From positions 1 to 64,000 of the forward strand of contig NZ_PYMJ01000014.1 of assembly GCF_003025615.1 (NCBI RefSeq): DNA of 64,000 nucleotides, read 5' to 3'. The translations under genes and the position numbers were made by a program. This stretch comes from Photobacterium frigidiphilum. Lineage in GTDB: Bacteria > Pseudomonadota > Gammaproteobacteria > Enterobacterales > Vibrionaceae. The notes under the pieces are model-generated. The model made no database searches. It was given only the letters and a program-made list of their open reading frames with translations, and had not been told where the DNA came from. The number at the start of each line of letters is the position of its first letter. Position 1 is the stretch's first letter. Of the stretch, positions 1 to 8,898 are shown piece after piece.

Positions 1-783
1 AACACGATCAGTATAAAGCTCACCCGTTAGGAAAAGCTGACCGAACGCAATCACGTCTTGGTAGTTGATGTGCCATGCTACATTTGCAGCGTTAGCGCCG
101 AATAGCATGTGAATGTGCGTACCAACAAGACCAGAAGGGTGTGGACCGTTGAATACGTGCTCTTCAACATTCGTTTCAGAACATCGAGGAAGGCTAGCAC
201 CTGATTTACAAACATGTACTTTATCGCTTGTTAAACGCGACAATAGCGTTAAACCAGCAACAAAAGCATCTGTTTGCTCATTGATAATAGCTTCAGGGTT
301 AGCAGCTAGCGGGTTAGTATCAACCGCTGTCACAAAGATAGCCTTTGTTTCAGAATCGACTGCAGCAACTTTGCTGAACGGACGCGTACGAAGCGCAGTC
401 CACATACCAGACTCAACCAATTGCTCAACAATCGCAGCGCGATCTAGTTGGGCTAATTGATCAGCCTTATAGCTGTTAAATGTGACTTGCTCGTTGCCTT
501 CTACATCAATCACTACGGATTGTAGAACACGCTTAGCGCCACGATTAATTTCTGCAACCTTACCACTAGCTGGAGCAGTGAATTTAACGCCAGGGTTCTT
601 TTTATCTTCAAAAAGAACCTGACCTTTTTTCACTACATCCCCTACGCGAGTATGCATTGTAGGACGCATACCAACATATTCTTCGCCAAGTAAGGCAACT
701 CTTGTGATGGTATTACCATCATTTATCACCTGGGTAGGAGTCCCTGAGATTGGGATGTCTAACCCTTTTTTTATTGTAATCAT
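1..783 (-). CDS. nqrA: Na+-translocating NADH:quinone reductase subunit A (3' end missing)
   Basis: NqrA is a peripheral subunit of the six-subunit NQR complex, which couples NADH oxidation by ubiquinone to sodium export across the inner membrane. Only the first 261 codons lie in the window; the family is about 445 residues, so the C-terminal part and presumably nqrB-F lie to the left. The start is ATG with N-terminus [14 protein letters not shown], typical of NqrA, followed by the biotinyl-lipoyl-like segment containing [20 protein letters not shown] and the conserved [17 protein letters not shown] stretch. The Shine-Dalgarno sequence is weak. The sodium gradient it makes can power the PomAB stator encoded further right. 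The assignment is clear from sequence; the rest of the nqr operon is inferred. Confidence 0.95.
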   Translation of the reverse strand, partial: MITIKKGLDIPISGTPTQVINDGNTITRVALLGEEYVGMRPTMHTRVGDVVKKGQVLFEDKKNPGVKFTAPASGKVAEINRGAKRVLQSVVIDVEGNEQVTFNSYKADQLAQLDRAAIVEQLVESGMWTALRTRPFSKVAAVDSETKAIFVTAVDTNPLAANPEAIINEQTDAFVAGLTLLSRLTSDKVHVCKSGASLPRCSETNVEEHVFNGPHPSGLVGTHIHMLFGANAANVAWHINYQDVIAFGQLFLTGELYTDRV

Positions 784-1194
784 ACGCACTTGCACTACAT
801 TAACGGGAAAAAGAATTTTATATTGCGCAGTTAAGACACGACTTTCCTTTGTCTGACACGGGCTCTTTTTGTAACCCGTATCGCAACATCCTATTAACCG
901 GCTTGATACATCATTTGATGCCAAGTCGTTTTCAAGCCCGCGATTCTAGCACTAATTCACTAGATTTTGCCACGGCAAACCACGTTAATAGGTCCAAAAA
1001 TCAATTAACAACCCAAAGAGAGTACCTTTCTTGGGTGATAAGTTTGACTCAACGCACAAATGTGGAAATATCTCGATTCAACAAAATACACCCACTTACA
1101 TAATTAAATTAACAGAGCGCTTACACACTAAAAACAGTCATAATAATAGGGCAACAAAGCCCCATTTCCATTGTTAAAAAAACAGTTCTCGATG
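784..1194. other. gene-free leader region upstream of nqrA
   Basis: This 411-base stretch separates nqrA from the end of the TRAP-binding-protein gene; both are read leftward. It should hold the nqrA promoter, but I see no convincing -35/-10 pair. A weak GGGC/GCCC hairpin near 1149-1160 lacks a clear T-tract, so the end of the upstream transcript is not defined. An 84-codon rightward reading frame here has no recognisable features or good ribosome-binding site and was not called. Confidence 0.5.
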
Positions 1195-2280
1195 TTAATC
1201 GATATTTACATCTGCATTCTCTGTAAAACGCCCATATTGCTGAACATCAATAAGAAAGCGGTAATAAGAGTCATACACTTTCTTTAATGTTGGGTCTGAG
1301 TCACTTTTTTCTACTAATAATTCGTTAGTCAGTTGCTTAAGCCGAAGCAAAACGTCGTCAGGAAACACTTTCAACGACACATCATGTTCATTGAGTAAAA
1401 TATCCAATGCCTGAACATTTTTGAATGTGTATTCATCCAGCATATCTTGGCTGACGGCACGTGCTGCAACTTTTATGACTTCTCTTAAGTCAACGGGCAA
1501 TGCCTGCAAAGCATCTTTGTTAATCAGGAACTCCAAATTCGTTCCTGGCTCATGCCATCCTGGGTAATAGTAGTACTTAGCGGCGTTATGTAAACCAAAG
1601 GCTAAGTCATTATAAGGACCAACCCATTCTGTTGCATCGATCGCACCTGTTTCTAACGCCGTAAACAATTCACCGCCAGGTAAACTAACAGGAATCCCTC
1701 CTGCACGTTTAAGTACATCGGCACCGAAGCCTGGTAAACGCATTTTCAAACCAGAAAGATCATCGATAGTGGTGATTTCTTTATTAAACCACCCCCCCAT
1801 TTGCGCCCCAGTATTCCCTCCAGCCAGTGGAACAACACCAAAAGGTGCATAGAGTTCCTGCCATAATTCAAGGCCACCACCGTAGTGAAGCCAAGCATTC
1901 ATTTCTTGTGCTGTCATTCCAAAAGGAATAGAGGCGAAAAAAGGCGACGCTGGAATCTTTTTTTGCCAGTAATAAGCCGCAGAGTGCCCCATTTGTGCTG
2001 TACCTTTAGAGACAGCATTAAAGACATCAAAACTGGGTACCAATTCCCCCGCGCCATACACTTTTATTTGTAAACGACCTCGGCTGAGTATGTTTACTTT
2101 TTCGGCAAAATGCTCTGGGGCCTCTCCCAACCCAGGAAAACCTTTAGGCCAAGACGTCACTAACGTCCATTCAACGGTACTAATATCTTCAACATTGCTT
2201 GTCGAATCATTACTATCACAAGCACTAATAAGCATCGATGCTATAAGTGCTACAATCACTTTAACACTACGTAGCATCAT
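1195..2280 (-). CDS. TRAP transporter solute-binding lipoprotein, DctP/TakP-like (orphan)
   Basis: Extracytoplasmic solute-binding protein of a tripartite ATP-independent periplasmic (TRAP) transporter, 361 aa. A lipobox LISAC puts the lipidated cysteine at residue 21, so it is predicted to be anchored to a membrane. Features shared with the 2-oxoacid binder TakP are visible: Gln160 in GAQMGGWF, Arg181 in LKMRLPG (the usual carboxylate-binding arginine) and Glu218-Trp219 in ATEWVGP. The ligand is therefore likely a 2-oxoacid or similar monocarboxylate, by family inference. The start has a good Shine-Dalgarno sequence (AAAGGAGTAATAG before ATG). No DctQ or DctM permease genes adjoin it, so it is an orphan here and must pair with a permease encoded elsewhere. 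Confidence 0.85.
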   Translation of the reverse strand: MMLRSVKVIVALIASMLISACDSNDSTSNVEDISTVEWTLVTSWPKGFPGLGEAPEHFAEKVNILSRGRLQIKVYGAGELVPSFDVFNAVSKGTAQMGHSAAYYWQKKIPASPFFASIPFGMTAQEMNAWLHYGGGLELWQELYAPFGVVPLAGGNTGAQMGGWFNKEITTIDDLSGLKMRLPGFGADVLKRAGGIPVSLPGGELFTALETGAIDATEWVGPYNDLAFGLHNAAKYYYYPGWHEPGTNLEFLINKDALQALPVDLREVIKVAARAVSQDMLDEYTFKNVQALDILLNEHDVSLKVFPDDVLLRLKQLTNELLVEKSDSDPTLKKVYDSYYRFLIDVQQYGRFTENADVNID

Positions 2281-2465
2281 CTATTACTCCTTTCGCTTGG
2301 CACACTGCAAACTATACTTATTAGTATCAACGTTTATCAGTGCCAAACTCTTCACAAGTATAGCCAGAAATTTAGACTCTACTCATTTCCCTATCCTTAG
2401 GAATACCGTTCAATAATACGCCAATCATACTTCTAATGTTGCTTTTCAATTCAAATTTTTAAACG

Positions 2466-2494
2466 AAAAAAACCGCAACAAATGCGGTTTTTAT
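2466..2494 (-). terminator. Rho-independent terminator after bolA
   Basis: A 10-bp stem AAAAACCGCA / TGCGGTTTTT with a 5-nt loop lies 62 bases beyond the bolA stop. Read leftward it ends in a T-run and can stop bolA transcription; A/T flanks on both sides make it potentially bidirectional. Confidence 0.75.
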
Positions 2495-2555
2495 ATTGAA
2501 TAAATCGTAACAGTCACGATCTACTACCCTAAAGAGGTATTTGTTCGTGTTTCGA

Positions 2556-2864
2556 TTATTTAGAACCACCTTGGCATGACGGTGATAACGGCGCACCATT
2601 TAATAACTCTTGCCATTCACTGAGTGTATACGTATGAATAGCTAGGGCATGTATATCATTGGCTAACTCATGCGCGAGGGCTGAATTCACCGCGCGATGG
2701 CGGCCAATTAAACGTGTTCCTTCAAATTGCTCACTCACCACTATCACTTTAAAGTGGCTTTCAGAGCCTTCAGGTACGTTGTGCATGTAACTTTCATTTA
2801 TCACTTCTAAATGAGCAGGTGAAAGTGCTTTTTGTAATTTTTCTTGAATGCGTTCCTGAATCAT
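2556..2864 (-). CDS. bolA: BolA family protein
   Basis: A 102-aa BolA protein. BolA proteins partner monothiol glutaredoxins in iron-sulfur cluster handling and affect stress morphology in E. coli; they have a KH-like fold. The family pattern is present: [27 protein letters not shown] with the conserved arginine-histidine segment, and [15 protein letters not shown] near the C-terminus. The tail carries a cysteine, as in E. coli BolA. In E. coli bolA sits next to yajG and ampG, and both of those genes are close by here, which supports orthology. It is separated from rlmG by a divergent 179-base intergenic region that should hold both promoters. Confidence 0.92.
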   Translation of the reverse strand: MIQERIQEKLQKALSPAHLEVINESYMHNVPEGSESHFKVIVVSEQFEGTRLIGRHRAVNSALAHELANDIHALAIHTYTLSEWQELLNGAPLSPSCQGGSK

Positions 2865-3043
2865 AACTCTTACTCACGGGTGTTTATATTCGTAAATCAA
2901 CTGCTTTATTTGGCTCTTTAAATCATTGCAGATTCAAAAAACAACAGATAAAAAAGCAGTTAAATTCGATAATAGGATTGCAGTACACAGTGGTTCTGCG
3001 AAAATAGATAACTAATTTCAAACATACCTGAAAGTTATCTGTA

Positions 3044-4168
3044 ATGAAACCAGCACTGACTCTGCATGATCGTACGTTAAAACTTAACCGTTTTCCGATA
3101 CGCAAAATTGAAACTCTGCAAGCATGGGATGCTGCAGATGAGTATTTAATTAATCATACTCATGACATGGAGCTCGATCCACAGCGCCCGATTCTAATTC
3201 TGAATGACAGTTTTGGCGCTTTAAGCTGCTGGTTTGCTGAACGAGCTAATGTTACGACCGTTACTGATTCTTTTGTGGCAAAACAAGGCTGTATAGCAAA
3301 CCTAACAGCTAACCAACTGCCCAATGTTAATATTATTGATTGCTTGGCTGAATTGCCTAAAAACCCACAATTAGTATTAATAAAGCTGCCTAAGAATAAC
3401 CGCTTACTTACTTGGCAATTACAACAACTATGTCATCTTTTACCAGAAGATTGCATGGTTATTGGCGCGGCAAAAGCAAAAGATATTCACACTTCAACGC
3501 TGAAGCTTTGTGATAAATATCTAGGCGAGACCAAAACATCTTTAGCTGTAAAAAAAGCACGTTTAGTCTTTATTAAACCAAATGCTTCACTCGCAAAACC
3601 CATGCCTGAAGCTAAAGCGTGGGATGTGCCAGAACATGGCATCAGATTAAGTAACCATGCCAATGTCTTCTCAGGTGAAAGCCTAGACATTGGTGCGCGT
3701 TTATTACTGAACCATATTCCACAAGGCTTAAAATATAAAGACATTATCGACTTAGGCTGTGGTAACGGTGTAATCGGTATTCAAGCTGCACGACGTAACC
3801 CACAGGCAAAAATCACCTGTGTCGATGAAAGTTTCATGGCTGCCGCATCTTGCACAGAAAATGCGAAACAGAACCTAGAAGCACCCGAGCAGCTCACCGC
3901 TATTGTTACCGATTGCCTCGCTAACATTGAACATAGCAGTGCTGATCTCGTTTTATGTAATCCACCGTTCCACCAGCAAACAACCATTACTGATCATATT
4001 GCTTGGCAAATGTTCTGTGATGCAAAGCAAGTTTTAAGACCAAAAGGGGAGTTAATCGTCATTGGTAATCGCCAGTTAGGATACGATGACAAACTAAAAC
4101 GCCTTTTTGGTAATGTCGATATAATTGCACAGAATGACAAATTCATTGTCTATCAATCTGTAAAATAG
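3044..4168 (+). CDS. rlmG: 23S rRNA (guanine(1835)-N(2))-methyltransferase RlmG
   Basis: A 374-aa SAM-dependent methyltransferase. RlmG makes m2G1835 in 23S rRNA. The N-terminal half is a degenerate methyltransferase-like domain (QAWDAADEYL at 26-35, LNDSFGALS at 53-61, GAAKAKDIHTSTL at 141-153). The C-terminal half is catalytic, with the SAM motif DLGCGNGVIG at 236-245 and the N-methyltransferase motif NPPF at 306-309. RsmC has the same two-domain layout, but the sequence follows E. coli RlmG more closely as I recall it (NHANVFS, ITDHIAWQMF, the C-terminal region), and the length matches RlmG (378) rather than RsmC (343). It reads divergently from bolA. Confidence 0.9.
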   Translation: MKPALTLHDRTLKLNRFPIRKIETLQAWDAADEYLINHTHDMELDPQRPILILNDSFGALSCWFAERANVTTVTDSFVAKQGCIANLTANQLPNVNIIDCLAELPKNPQLVLIKLPKNNRLLTWQLQQLCHLLPEDCMVIGAAKAKDIHTSTLKLCDKYLGETKTSLAVKKARLVFIKPNASLAKPMPEAKAWDVPEHGIRLSNHANVFSGESLDIGARLLLNHIPQGLKYKDIIDLGCGNGVIGIQAARRNPQAKITCVDESFMAAASCTENAKQNLEAPEQLTAIVTDCLANIEHSSADLVLCNPPFHQQTTITDHIAWQMFCDAKQVLRPKGELIVIGNRQLGYDDKLKRLFGNVDIIAQNDKFIVYQSVK

Positions 4169-4260
4169 CAACATATCGAGTTCAACTTTTTTCTATGATG
4201 AGCCGCGTTAATCTGTATCTAACATGGCTGGTTATATTTCAGTTAAGGATAAAAAGAAAA

Positions 4261-4830
4261 ATGAAAAAGTTTTTTTTAGCAGCATCCGTTTTTGCGTTAA
4301 CAGCTTGCTCTACACCAGCAGAACCGCAATTAACCCTTGCGCCAACACCTGTTATTGCAACTCAACCGACCACTAACGGACAGGCGCTAAATTTAGAAAG
4401 CCGTGACTTACGTACTGCACAATTTATTGCAGTTGTTGATAGCGGTCGTCAAAATGTACAGCCGTTACACGCAACACAAAATTTACGTCTTACCTTGGAA
4501 GATGCCCTTTCTCGTCAACTCCAATCCCAAGGTTATAAGCTAACAGAAGATGCACAAGACACAATGCGTCTTGATATCTTAGAAGCTATGGTTAACGTTA
4601 AACACAGCATCATGAGCCACGACCTGAGTAGCAAAATACAGCTACAACTGGTTGTTGAAACCAATAAAGGCAAATTTGTTAAACGCTATTCAGGCAAGTC
4701 TGAACGCACTGGTGCAATGAGCGCATCCGTTGAAGATATGGAATTAAGCATGAATAACCTGATGACCGCAGTATTGAAAGATATTTATGCTGATGCAGAA
4801 TTGAACAAATACCTTCAGGAGAACTTATAA
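4261..4830 (+). CDS. yajG: YajG family lipoprotein
   Basis: A 189-aa outer-membrane-type lipoprotein of the YajG family, whose function is not established. The frame is open from 4195, but the start at 4261 gives the signal peptide MKKFFLAASVFALTACS with lipobox LTAC and has AAGGAT upstream; the earlier start would put 22 unlikely residues before the signal peptide. The mature part has the family pattern (SRDLRTAQFIAVVDSG, LEDALSRQLQSQGY). The stop overlaps the start of the next gene in a TAATG arrangement, so the two are probably translationally coupled. yajG next to ampG and bolA is the arrangement also seen in enteric bacteria. Confidence 0.85.
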   Translation: MKKFFLAASVFALTACSTPAEPQLTLAPTPVIATQPTTNGQALNLESRDLRTAQFIAVVDSGRQNVQPLHATQNLRLTLEDALSRQLQSQGYKLTEDAQDTMRLDILEAMVNVKHSIMSHDLSSKIQLQLVVETNKGKFVKRYSGKSERTGAMSASVEDMELSMNNLMTAVLKDIYADAELNKYLQENL

Positions 4831-5381
4831 TGCACCGTTACCTTCTCGCTTTTTGTCTATTGCTGGCCTTGCCTGTAACGGCTGCGACTCAAGTATTAGT
4901 TACAACTAACCTTGGTGAGTTCACCATTCAACTGAATGAAGAAAAAGCACCAATTTCAAGCGAAAACTTTCTACGTTATGTCGAAGATGGCAGTTATGTA
5001 GACACGATTTTTCACCGTGTTATTCCAGGTTTCATGGCACAAGGCGGGGGGTTTGATCAAGAAATGAAGCGTCGCGATAGTTATTCGCCAATCAAAAATG
5101 AATCAACGAATGGCTTAGAGAATAATCGAGCAACAGTTGCGATGGCACGTACACAAAACCCGGACTCAGCAACTCGTCAGTTTTACATCAATTACCAAAA
5201 TAATAGTTTTTTGAACGCTCAAGGTGGTCGTGCTGGTTATGCCGTATTTGGTGAAGTTGTGAAGGGCTTCTCAACTATTGAAAAAATGACTGATATACCC
5301 ACCACAACTATTGGGTCTTTAGGTATGAAAGATGTTCCTCAGCAACCTATAGTTATTAAGGCTATTAAAATTATTAAATAG
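4830..5381 (+). CDS. ppiA: Periplasmic cyclophilin-type peptidyl-prolyl cis-trans isomerase
   Basis: A 183-aa cyclophilin. Residues 1-18 (MHRYLLAFCLLLALPVTA) form a cleavable signal peptide, pointing to a periplasmic folding role like E. coli PpiA rather than cytosolic PpiB. The core cyclophilin signature is clear: NFLRYVEDGSYVDTIFHRVI, followed by PGFMAQGGGF, and later NPDSATRQFYIN and YAVFGEVVKG. It overlaps yajG by one base and is followed directly by the interlocked inverted repeats at 5383-5423. The symbol rests on the signal peptide; the locus could equally be named as a generic Ppi. Confidence 0.88.
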   Translation: MHRYLLAFCLLLALPVTAATQVLVTTNLGEFTIQLNEEKAPISSENFLRYVEDGSYVDTIFHRVIPGFMAQGGGFDQEMKRRDSYSPIKNESTNGLENNRATVAMARTQNPDSATRQFYINYQNNSFLNAQGGRAGYAVFGEVVKGFSTIEKMTDIPTTTIGSLGMKDVPQQPIVIKAIKIIK

Positions 5382-5382
5382 A

Positions 5383-5423
5383 TTAGATAACGTCACCTGA
5401 GCGTTATCTAATGTTCAGGTGAC
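5383..5423 (+). promoter_or_regulatory. Interlocked inverted repeats masking or freeing a Shine-Dalgarno site
   Basis: Two perfect inverted repeats are interleaved. Arm A (TTAGATAACG, 5383-5392) pairs with CGTTATCTAA (5402-5411). Arm B (GTCACCTGA, 5392-5400) pairs with TCAGGTGAC (5415-5423). B lies inside the loop of A, and the 3' arm of B lies outside it, so the two hairpins are mutually exclusive or form a pseudoknot-like fold. The 3' arm of B contains AGGTGA, the apparent Shine-Dalgarno sequence for the ATG at 5428. Hairpin B would hide it and hairpin A would leave it free. There is no T-tract, so this is not a normal terminator. Regulation is inferred from sequence alone. Confidence 0.55.
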
Positions 5424-5427
5424 TGCT

Positions 5428-5790
5428 ATGCTAACTCTTGTATCATCAAAGCCAGACATTTCTTCTGAAATGATTGATAAGCACATTGCCGATTATGCTC
5501 CCGCTCTTGCAGTAAGTGCACTTGGCACGATGAATGGTGATGTGACTTACACTTCGCTAAAAATAACCTGTACTGAACACCTTCATGAATGGTGGAAATT
5601 ATCGGTTTCTTCCGGTACGCCCGAGAATGGATATGAATCTGCTTATTGGCACCTTTTACATCTATTGGAATCCTTAGAAGAACACCAACTACTGGGTAAT
5701 AGCTTTATTCAATTTAAAGTGTCTGGTTGCGCTCAATTCTTACTTGGTGTCGGTTCAATGCCTATAAAAATGCAAGGGATCAGACCTTAG
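5428..5790 (+). CDS. Unknown 120-aa cytoplasmic protein
   Basis: I do not recognise this protein. The frame is open from a GTG at 5419, but the ATG at 5428 is better placed behind AGGTGA at 5417-5422. It has no signal peptide or membrane segment, is tryptophan-bearing (HLHEWWKL, YWHLLHLLESLEEH) and contains two cysteines. It follows the cyclophilin gene by 46 bases, in the same direction, with the interlocked repeats in between, so it probably belongs to the yajG-ppi transcript and may be translationally controlled. Coding is supported by the ribosome-binding site, its position and the absence of a competing frame. Confidence 0.65.
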   Translation: MLTLVSSKPDISSEMIDKHIADYAPALAVSALGTMNGDVTYTSLKITCTEHLHEWWKLSVSSGTPENGYESAYWHLLHLLESLEEHQLLGNSFIQFKVSGCAQFLLGVGSMPIKMQGIRP

Positions 5791-5961
5791 AAAGTCGTGC
5801 TCTACTGCCTAAATAAAGCAATATAACGCTTACTATTTGTAAAAATGACAACTACTTAATAATAAACCGTATTTTTGACTGTCTTTTTACAGAAGTTCAC
5901 AGTAGCTTACCTTTATAATTGATAGATACAGCGGCGACGCTATCAAGGGTTAGAGGTATTC

Positions 5962-7350
5962 ATGGAACAAGCGGTAGAAGATAATAACAATCAGGGTTGG
6001 CGAGTATACCTAGAGAAGAAAGTACTCATCATGCTGGCGCTAGGCTTTTCTTCTGGACTGCCGATATTACTTGTATTTGGTACCCTGTCGTTTTGGCTTC
6101 GTGAAGCTGAAGTCAGCCGAACTGATATTGGCTTCTTTAGTTGGGTAGCACTCGCTTACGGCTTTAAATGGATATGGTCACCATTAATCGACCGCTTCCC
6201 TATTCCTATTTTTTCCCACCTATTTGGTCGACGACGCGGCTGGATGTTGTTTTCACAATTAATGATTGTGCTTTCATTATGCGGCATGGCACTCAGCAAC
6301 CCTCAAGTTGATCTGTTTCAACTCGCCATTTTTGCCATAATTGTTGCTTTTGCCTCTGCATCACAAGATATCGTCATTGATGCCTACCGCATTGAACTCG
6401 CAACAGAACGCCTTCAAGCCGCACTAGCCGCTGCTTATATGACAGGTTATCGCCTTGCAATGATCATGGCAGGGGCTGGGGCCTTAGCATTTGCAGCATG
6501 GTTTGGTTCAGATACAGAATATGATGTAACAGGTTGGAAATTCGCTTACTTCATCATGGCTGGTTTTATGTTGGTCGGTATTATTACGGCTCTGTGTATT
6601 AACGAACCCAGTATTGATAGCGCTGACATTGAAAATGCTGAACGAGAATATCGCCAACAATTAGTCAGTGATGGTATGACACCGAAAAAAGCCAGAATAG
6701 CCGCATGGTTCTATACTGCTGCTGTTATGCCCTTCAAAGATTTTTTCGATCGATACGGGCGTCATGCTTTACTCATCTTAGCTTTGATTGGTTGTTATCG
6801 AATCTCCGATGTTGTTATGGGGGTAATGGCCAATGCCTTCTATGTCGATATGGGATTCACTAAAACCCAAGTGGCGTCTGTTACCAAAATCTATGGCGTA
6901 ATTATGACGCTAGTGGGTGCTGGGCTGGGAGGTATTTTGATCAGTAAGTTCGGTACCATGCGTATATTAGCACTGGGGGCTTTTTTATCTGCCTGCACGA
7001 ATTTACTGTTTATGCTCTTTACCTTTATTGGTAATAGCATTCCTATGCTTGCGATTGTCATCTCTGCCGATAACTTAAGCGCCGGTATTGCCACCGCAGC
7101 TTTCATTACTTATCTATCCAGTTTAACCAATGTCGCATTTTCAGCGACACAATATGCACTATTTAGCTCAATAATGTTGTTATTCCCGAAGTTCATTGCT
7201 GGGTTTTCAGGCATGTATGTCGACAACTTTGGTTATAACACTTTCTTCTTTACGACCGCACTGATCGGCTTACCAGTTTTACTGCTCGTTTATTTAGTGG
7301 CAACAAAAACCAAAAAGCATGATGAAGTTAGCTCTACCCTCGCTTCTTAG
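5962..7350 (+). CDS. ampG: AmpG muropeptide permease (MFS)
   Basis: A 462-aa major facilitator protein with about 12 or more hydrophobic segments. AmpG imports anhydromuropeptides from the periplasm for cell-wall recycling and, where present, feeds the signal for beta-lactamase induction. Diagnostic segments are LGFSSGLPILLVFGTLSFWL, FSWVALAYGFKWIWSPLIDR, FGRRRGWM and SQDIVIDAYRIE. The start is preceded by AGAGGT, and a TATAAT sits at 5914-5919. In E. coli ampG adjoins yajG and bolA, as it does nearly here. A strong terminator follows. Confidence 0.94.
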   Translation: MEQAVEDNNNQGWRVYLEKKVLIMLALGFSSGLPILLVFGTLSFWLREAEVSRTDIGFFSWVALAYGFKWIWSPLIDRFPIPIFSHLFGRRRGWMLFSQLMIVLSLCGMALSNPQVDLFQLAIFAIIVAFASASQDIVIDAYRIELATERLQAALAAAYMTGYRLAMIMAGAGALAFAAWFGSDTEYDVTGWKFAYFIMAGFMLVGIITALCINEPSIDSADIENAEREYRQQLVSDGMTPKKARIAAWFYTAAVMPFKDFFDRYGRHALLILALIGCYRISDVVMGVMANAFYVDMGFTKTQVASVTKIYGVIMTLVGAGLGGILISKFGTMRILALGAFLSACTNLLFMLFTFIGNSIPMLAIVISADNLSAGIATAAFITYLSSLTNVAFSATQYALFSSIMLLFPKFIAGFSGMYVDNFGYNTFFFTTALIGLPVLLLVYLVATKTKKHDEVSSTLAS

Positions 7351-7392
7351 CGAAGAGCTGCCGCCCATTATTGACCTAAACACAGTATTCAA

Positions 7393-7431
7393 AGAGGTAT
7401 TCTGTTGACGCAGAATATCTCTCTTTTTTTT
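7393..7431 (+). terminator. Rho-independent terminator after ampG
   Basis: A 12-bp stem AGAGGTATTCTG / CAGAATATCTCT (one G-U) with loop TTGACG runs straight into an eight-T tail, 42 bases after the ampG stop. Confidence 0.9.
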
Positions 7432-7553
7432 ATAACCCTATTTCCCTTCTAAACCCCCAGTCTATTTATCCTTAAAATTATACCAATTTCACATACCTCT
7501 TAAAAAGTTCAATTAAATTTCAAAAAAAAAACATAAAGATCACTAAAACCTTC

Positions 7554-7573
7554 TCTTTGAAATCGATTACAGC
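7554..7573 (+). promoter_or_regulatory. Possible CRP site upstream of ompK
   Basis: TTTGA-N6-TTACA matches the CRP core TGTGA-N6-TCACA at 8 of 10 positions, about 140 bases before the first ompK start. Tsx-family porin genes in E. coli are controlled by CRP and CytR, which makes a site here plausible. It rests on a two-mismatch match only. The rest of the 361-base region 7351-7711 holds the ampG terminator and no other gene that I can see. Confidence 0.35.
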
Positions 7574-7711
7574 CGATCAATATCACACTTAGCAAAGGAT
7601 TGCGTAATCGTTACATTCCCAAAGGTGACATAAAACAATAGAATCACCGCCATAAGTACGGACAGCCCATATAAGTCCGATCATATCGACACAATTAGCG
7701 AGTATCTGATC

Positions 7712-8524
7712 ATGCGTAAATCACTAGTAGCACTGAGCGTATTAGCAGCAACAGCACTACCAGCAGTAGTAAGTGCAGCTGACTATTCTGATGACATCCA
7801 CAAAAACGATTACAAATGGCTGCAATTCAATCTAATGTACGCTGTAAATGAACTTCCAGGTGAATCTGACCATGATTACCTTGAAATGGAATTTGGCGGT
7901 CGTTCAGGAATTTTTGATCTGTACGGTTACGTTGATATCTTCAACTTAACTGGTAGTTCAAGCAGTGATAAAGCAAACAGCGACTCAAAAATGTTCATGA
8001 AGTTTGCGCCACGTATGTCTCTTGATGGACTAACAGGTAAAGACCTATCCTTTGGCCCTGTACAAGAAATGTACATTGCATCTGAATTGACTTGGGATGG
8101 CAGCACATCTAACTCCTCGAAAGAAACCTTTGGTGTGAATAACTATAAAGTAGGTCTAGGTTCTGATGTTATGGTACCTTGGTTCGGCAAAATGGGCTTG
8201 AACCTATACGGCACATACGACATGAACCAAAAGGATTGGAACGGTTACCAAATTTCAACTAACTGGTTCAAACCATTCTTCTTCTTCGACAACGGTTCTT
8301 TCCTATCGTACCAAGGTTACATCGATTTCCAATTTGGTATGGAAGATGAGTATGCATCAGCAAGCAATGGTGGTGCTATGTTCAACGGTCTTTACTGGCA
8401 CTCAGAGCGCTTTGCTGTCGGTTACGGCCTGAAAGGCTACAAAGATATCTACGGTATCAAAGACAGCTCAGGCTTCAAATCAACGGGTGTTTCTCACTAC
8501 TTTGACATGACATACAAGTTCTAA
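7712..8524 (+). CDS. ompK: OmpK-type nucleoside-specific channel (Tsx family), copy 1
   Basis: A 270-aa outer-membrane beta-barrel of the Tsx/OmpK family. Tsx passes nucleosides; OmpK of vibrios is the receptor of phage KVP40. Residues 1-22 form a signal peptide ending AVVSA. The mature N-terminus ADYSDDIHKNDYKWLQFNLM is family-typical, and the chain ends on an aromatic residue (YKF), as outer-membrane barrel proteins do for BAM recognition. Repeated strands such as WNGYQISTNWFKPFF and FLSYQGYIDFQFG are visible. It is followed by its own terminator and then a divergent paralogue in the same direction, a tandem duplication. Confidence 0.9.
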   Translation: MRKSLVALSVLAATALPAVVSAADYSDDIHKNDYKWLQFNLMYAVNELPGESDHDYLEMEFGGRSGIFDLYGYVDIFNLTGSSSSDKANSDSKMFMKFAPRMSLDGLTGKDLSFGPVQEMYIASELTWDGSTSNSSKETFGVNNYKVGLGSDVMVPWFGKMGLNLYGTYDMNQKDWNGYQISTNWFKPFFFFDNGSFLSYQGYIDFQFGMEDEYASASNGGAMFNGLYWHSERFAVGYGLKGYKDIYGIKDSSGFKSTGVSHYFDMTYKF

Positions 8525-8551
8525 GAAGTTCCCCCCTTCTTGTTGAACATG

Positions 8552-8576
8552 AAAGGCGCCTATTGGCGCCTTTTTT
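8552..8576 (+). terminator. Rho-independent terminator after ompK copy 1
   Basis: A 9-bp stem AAAGGCGCC / GGCGCCTTT with loop TATT and a T-run starts 28 bases after the stop. It separates the two ompK copies into two transcripts; the remaining ~320 bases up to 8898 look like the leader of copy 2, in which I see no further gene. Confidence 0.93.
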
Positions 8577-8898
8577 AGTATCTTTAAGTGAAGATAGCGT
8601 CAATTTAGCACTACAATTCGCAAAAATAAGACATTTATTGTTTTTAATACTCCCCCTCTTTTCAGTGTTTTTTCAGTACCTTCTTATATCTTCATGCCAT
8701 CTGCGCAACACTTTACTTGCTTAAATTTAAGACCCTCACACAAAACTGAGAATCTACGCTAACCTTGTTTTAGATGCATTGCTTATTATTTAACCATGCT
8801 GAGCAAGGCACTACTTTTTAAAGTTATGTTCAACGACAAATACAATATGGGCATAACGACACAATGAAACAGCAACGGCATAAAAGCGAGATCTCTCC

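Noticed and set aside
849..1103. 84-codon rightward ORF upstream of nqrA
   Set aside because: No ribosome-binding site, no recognisable motif, and it lies over the expected nqrA leader; chance frame in non-coding DNA.
2923..3105. 60-codon leftward ORF between bolA and rlmG
   Set aside because: Overlaps the rlmG start and the divergent promoter region; no coding features.
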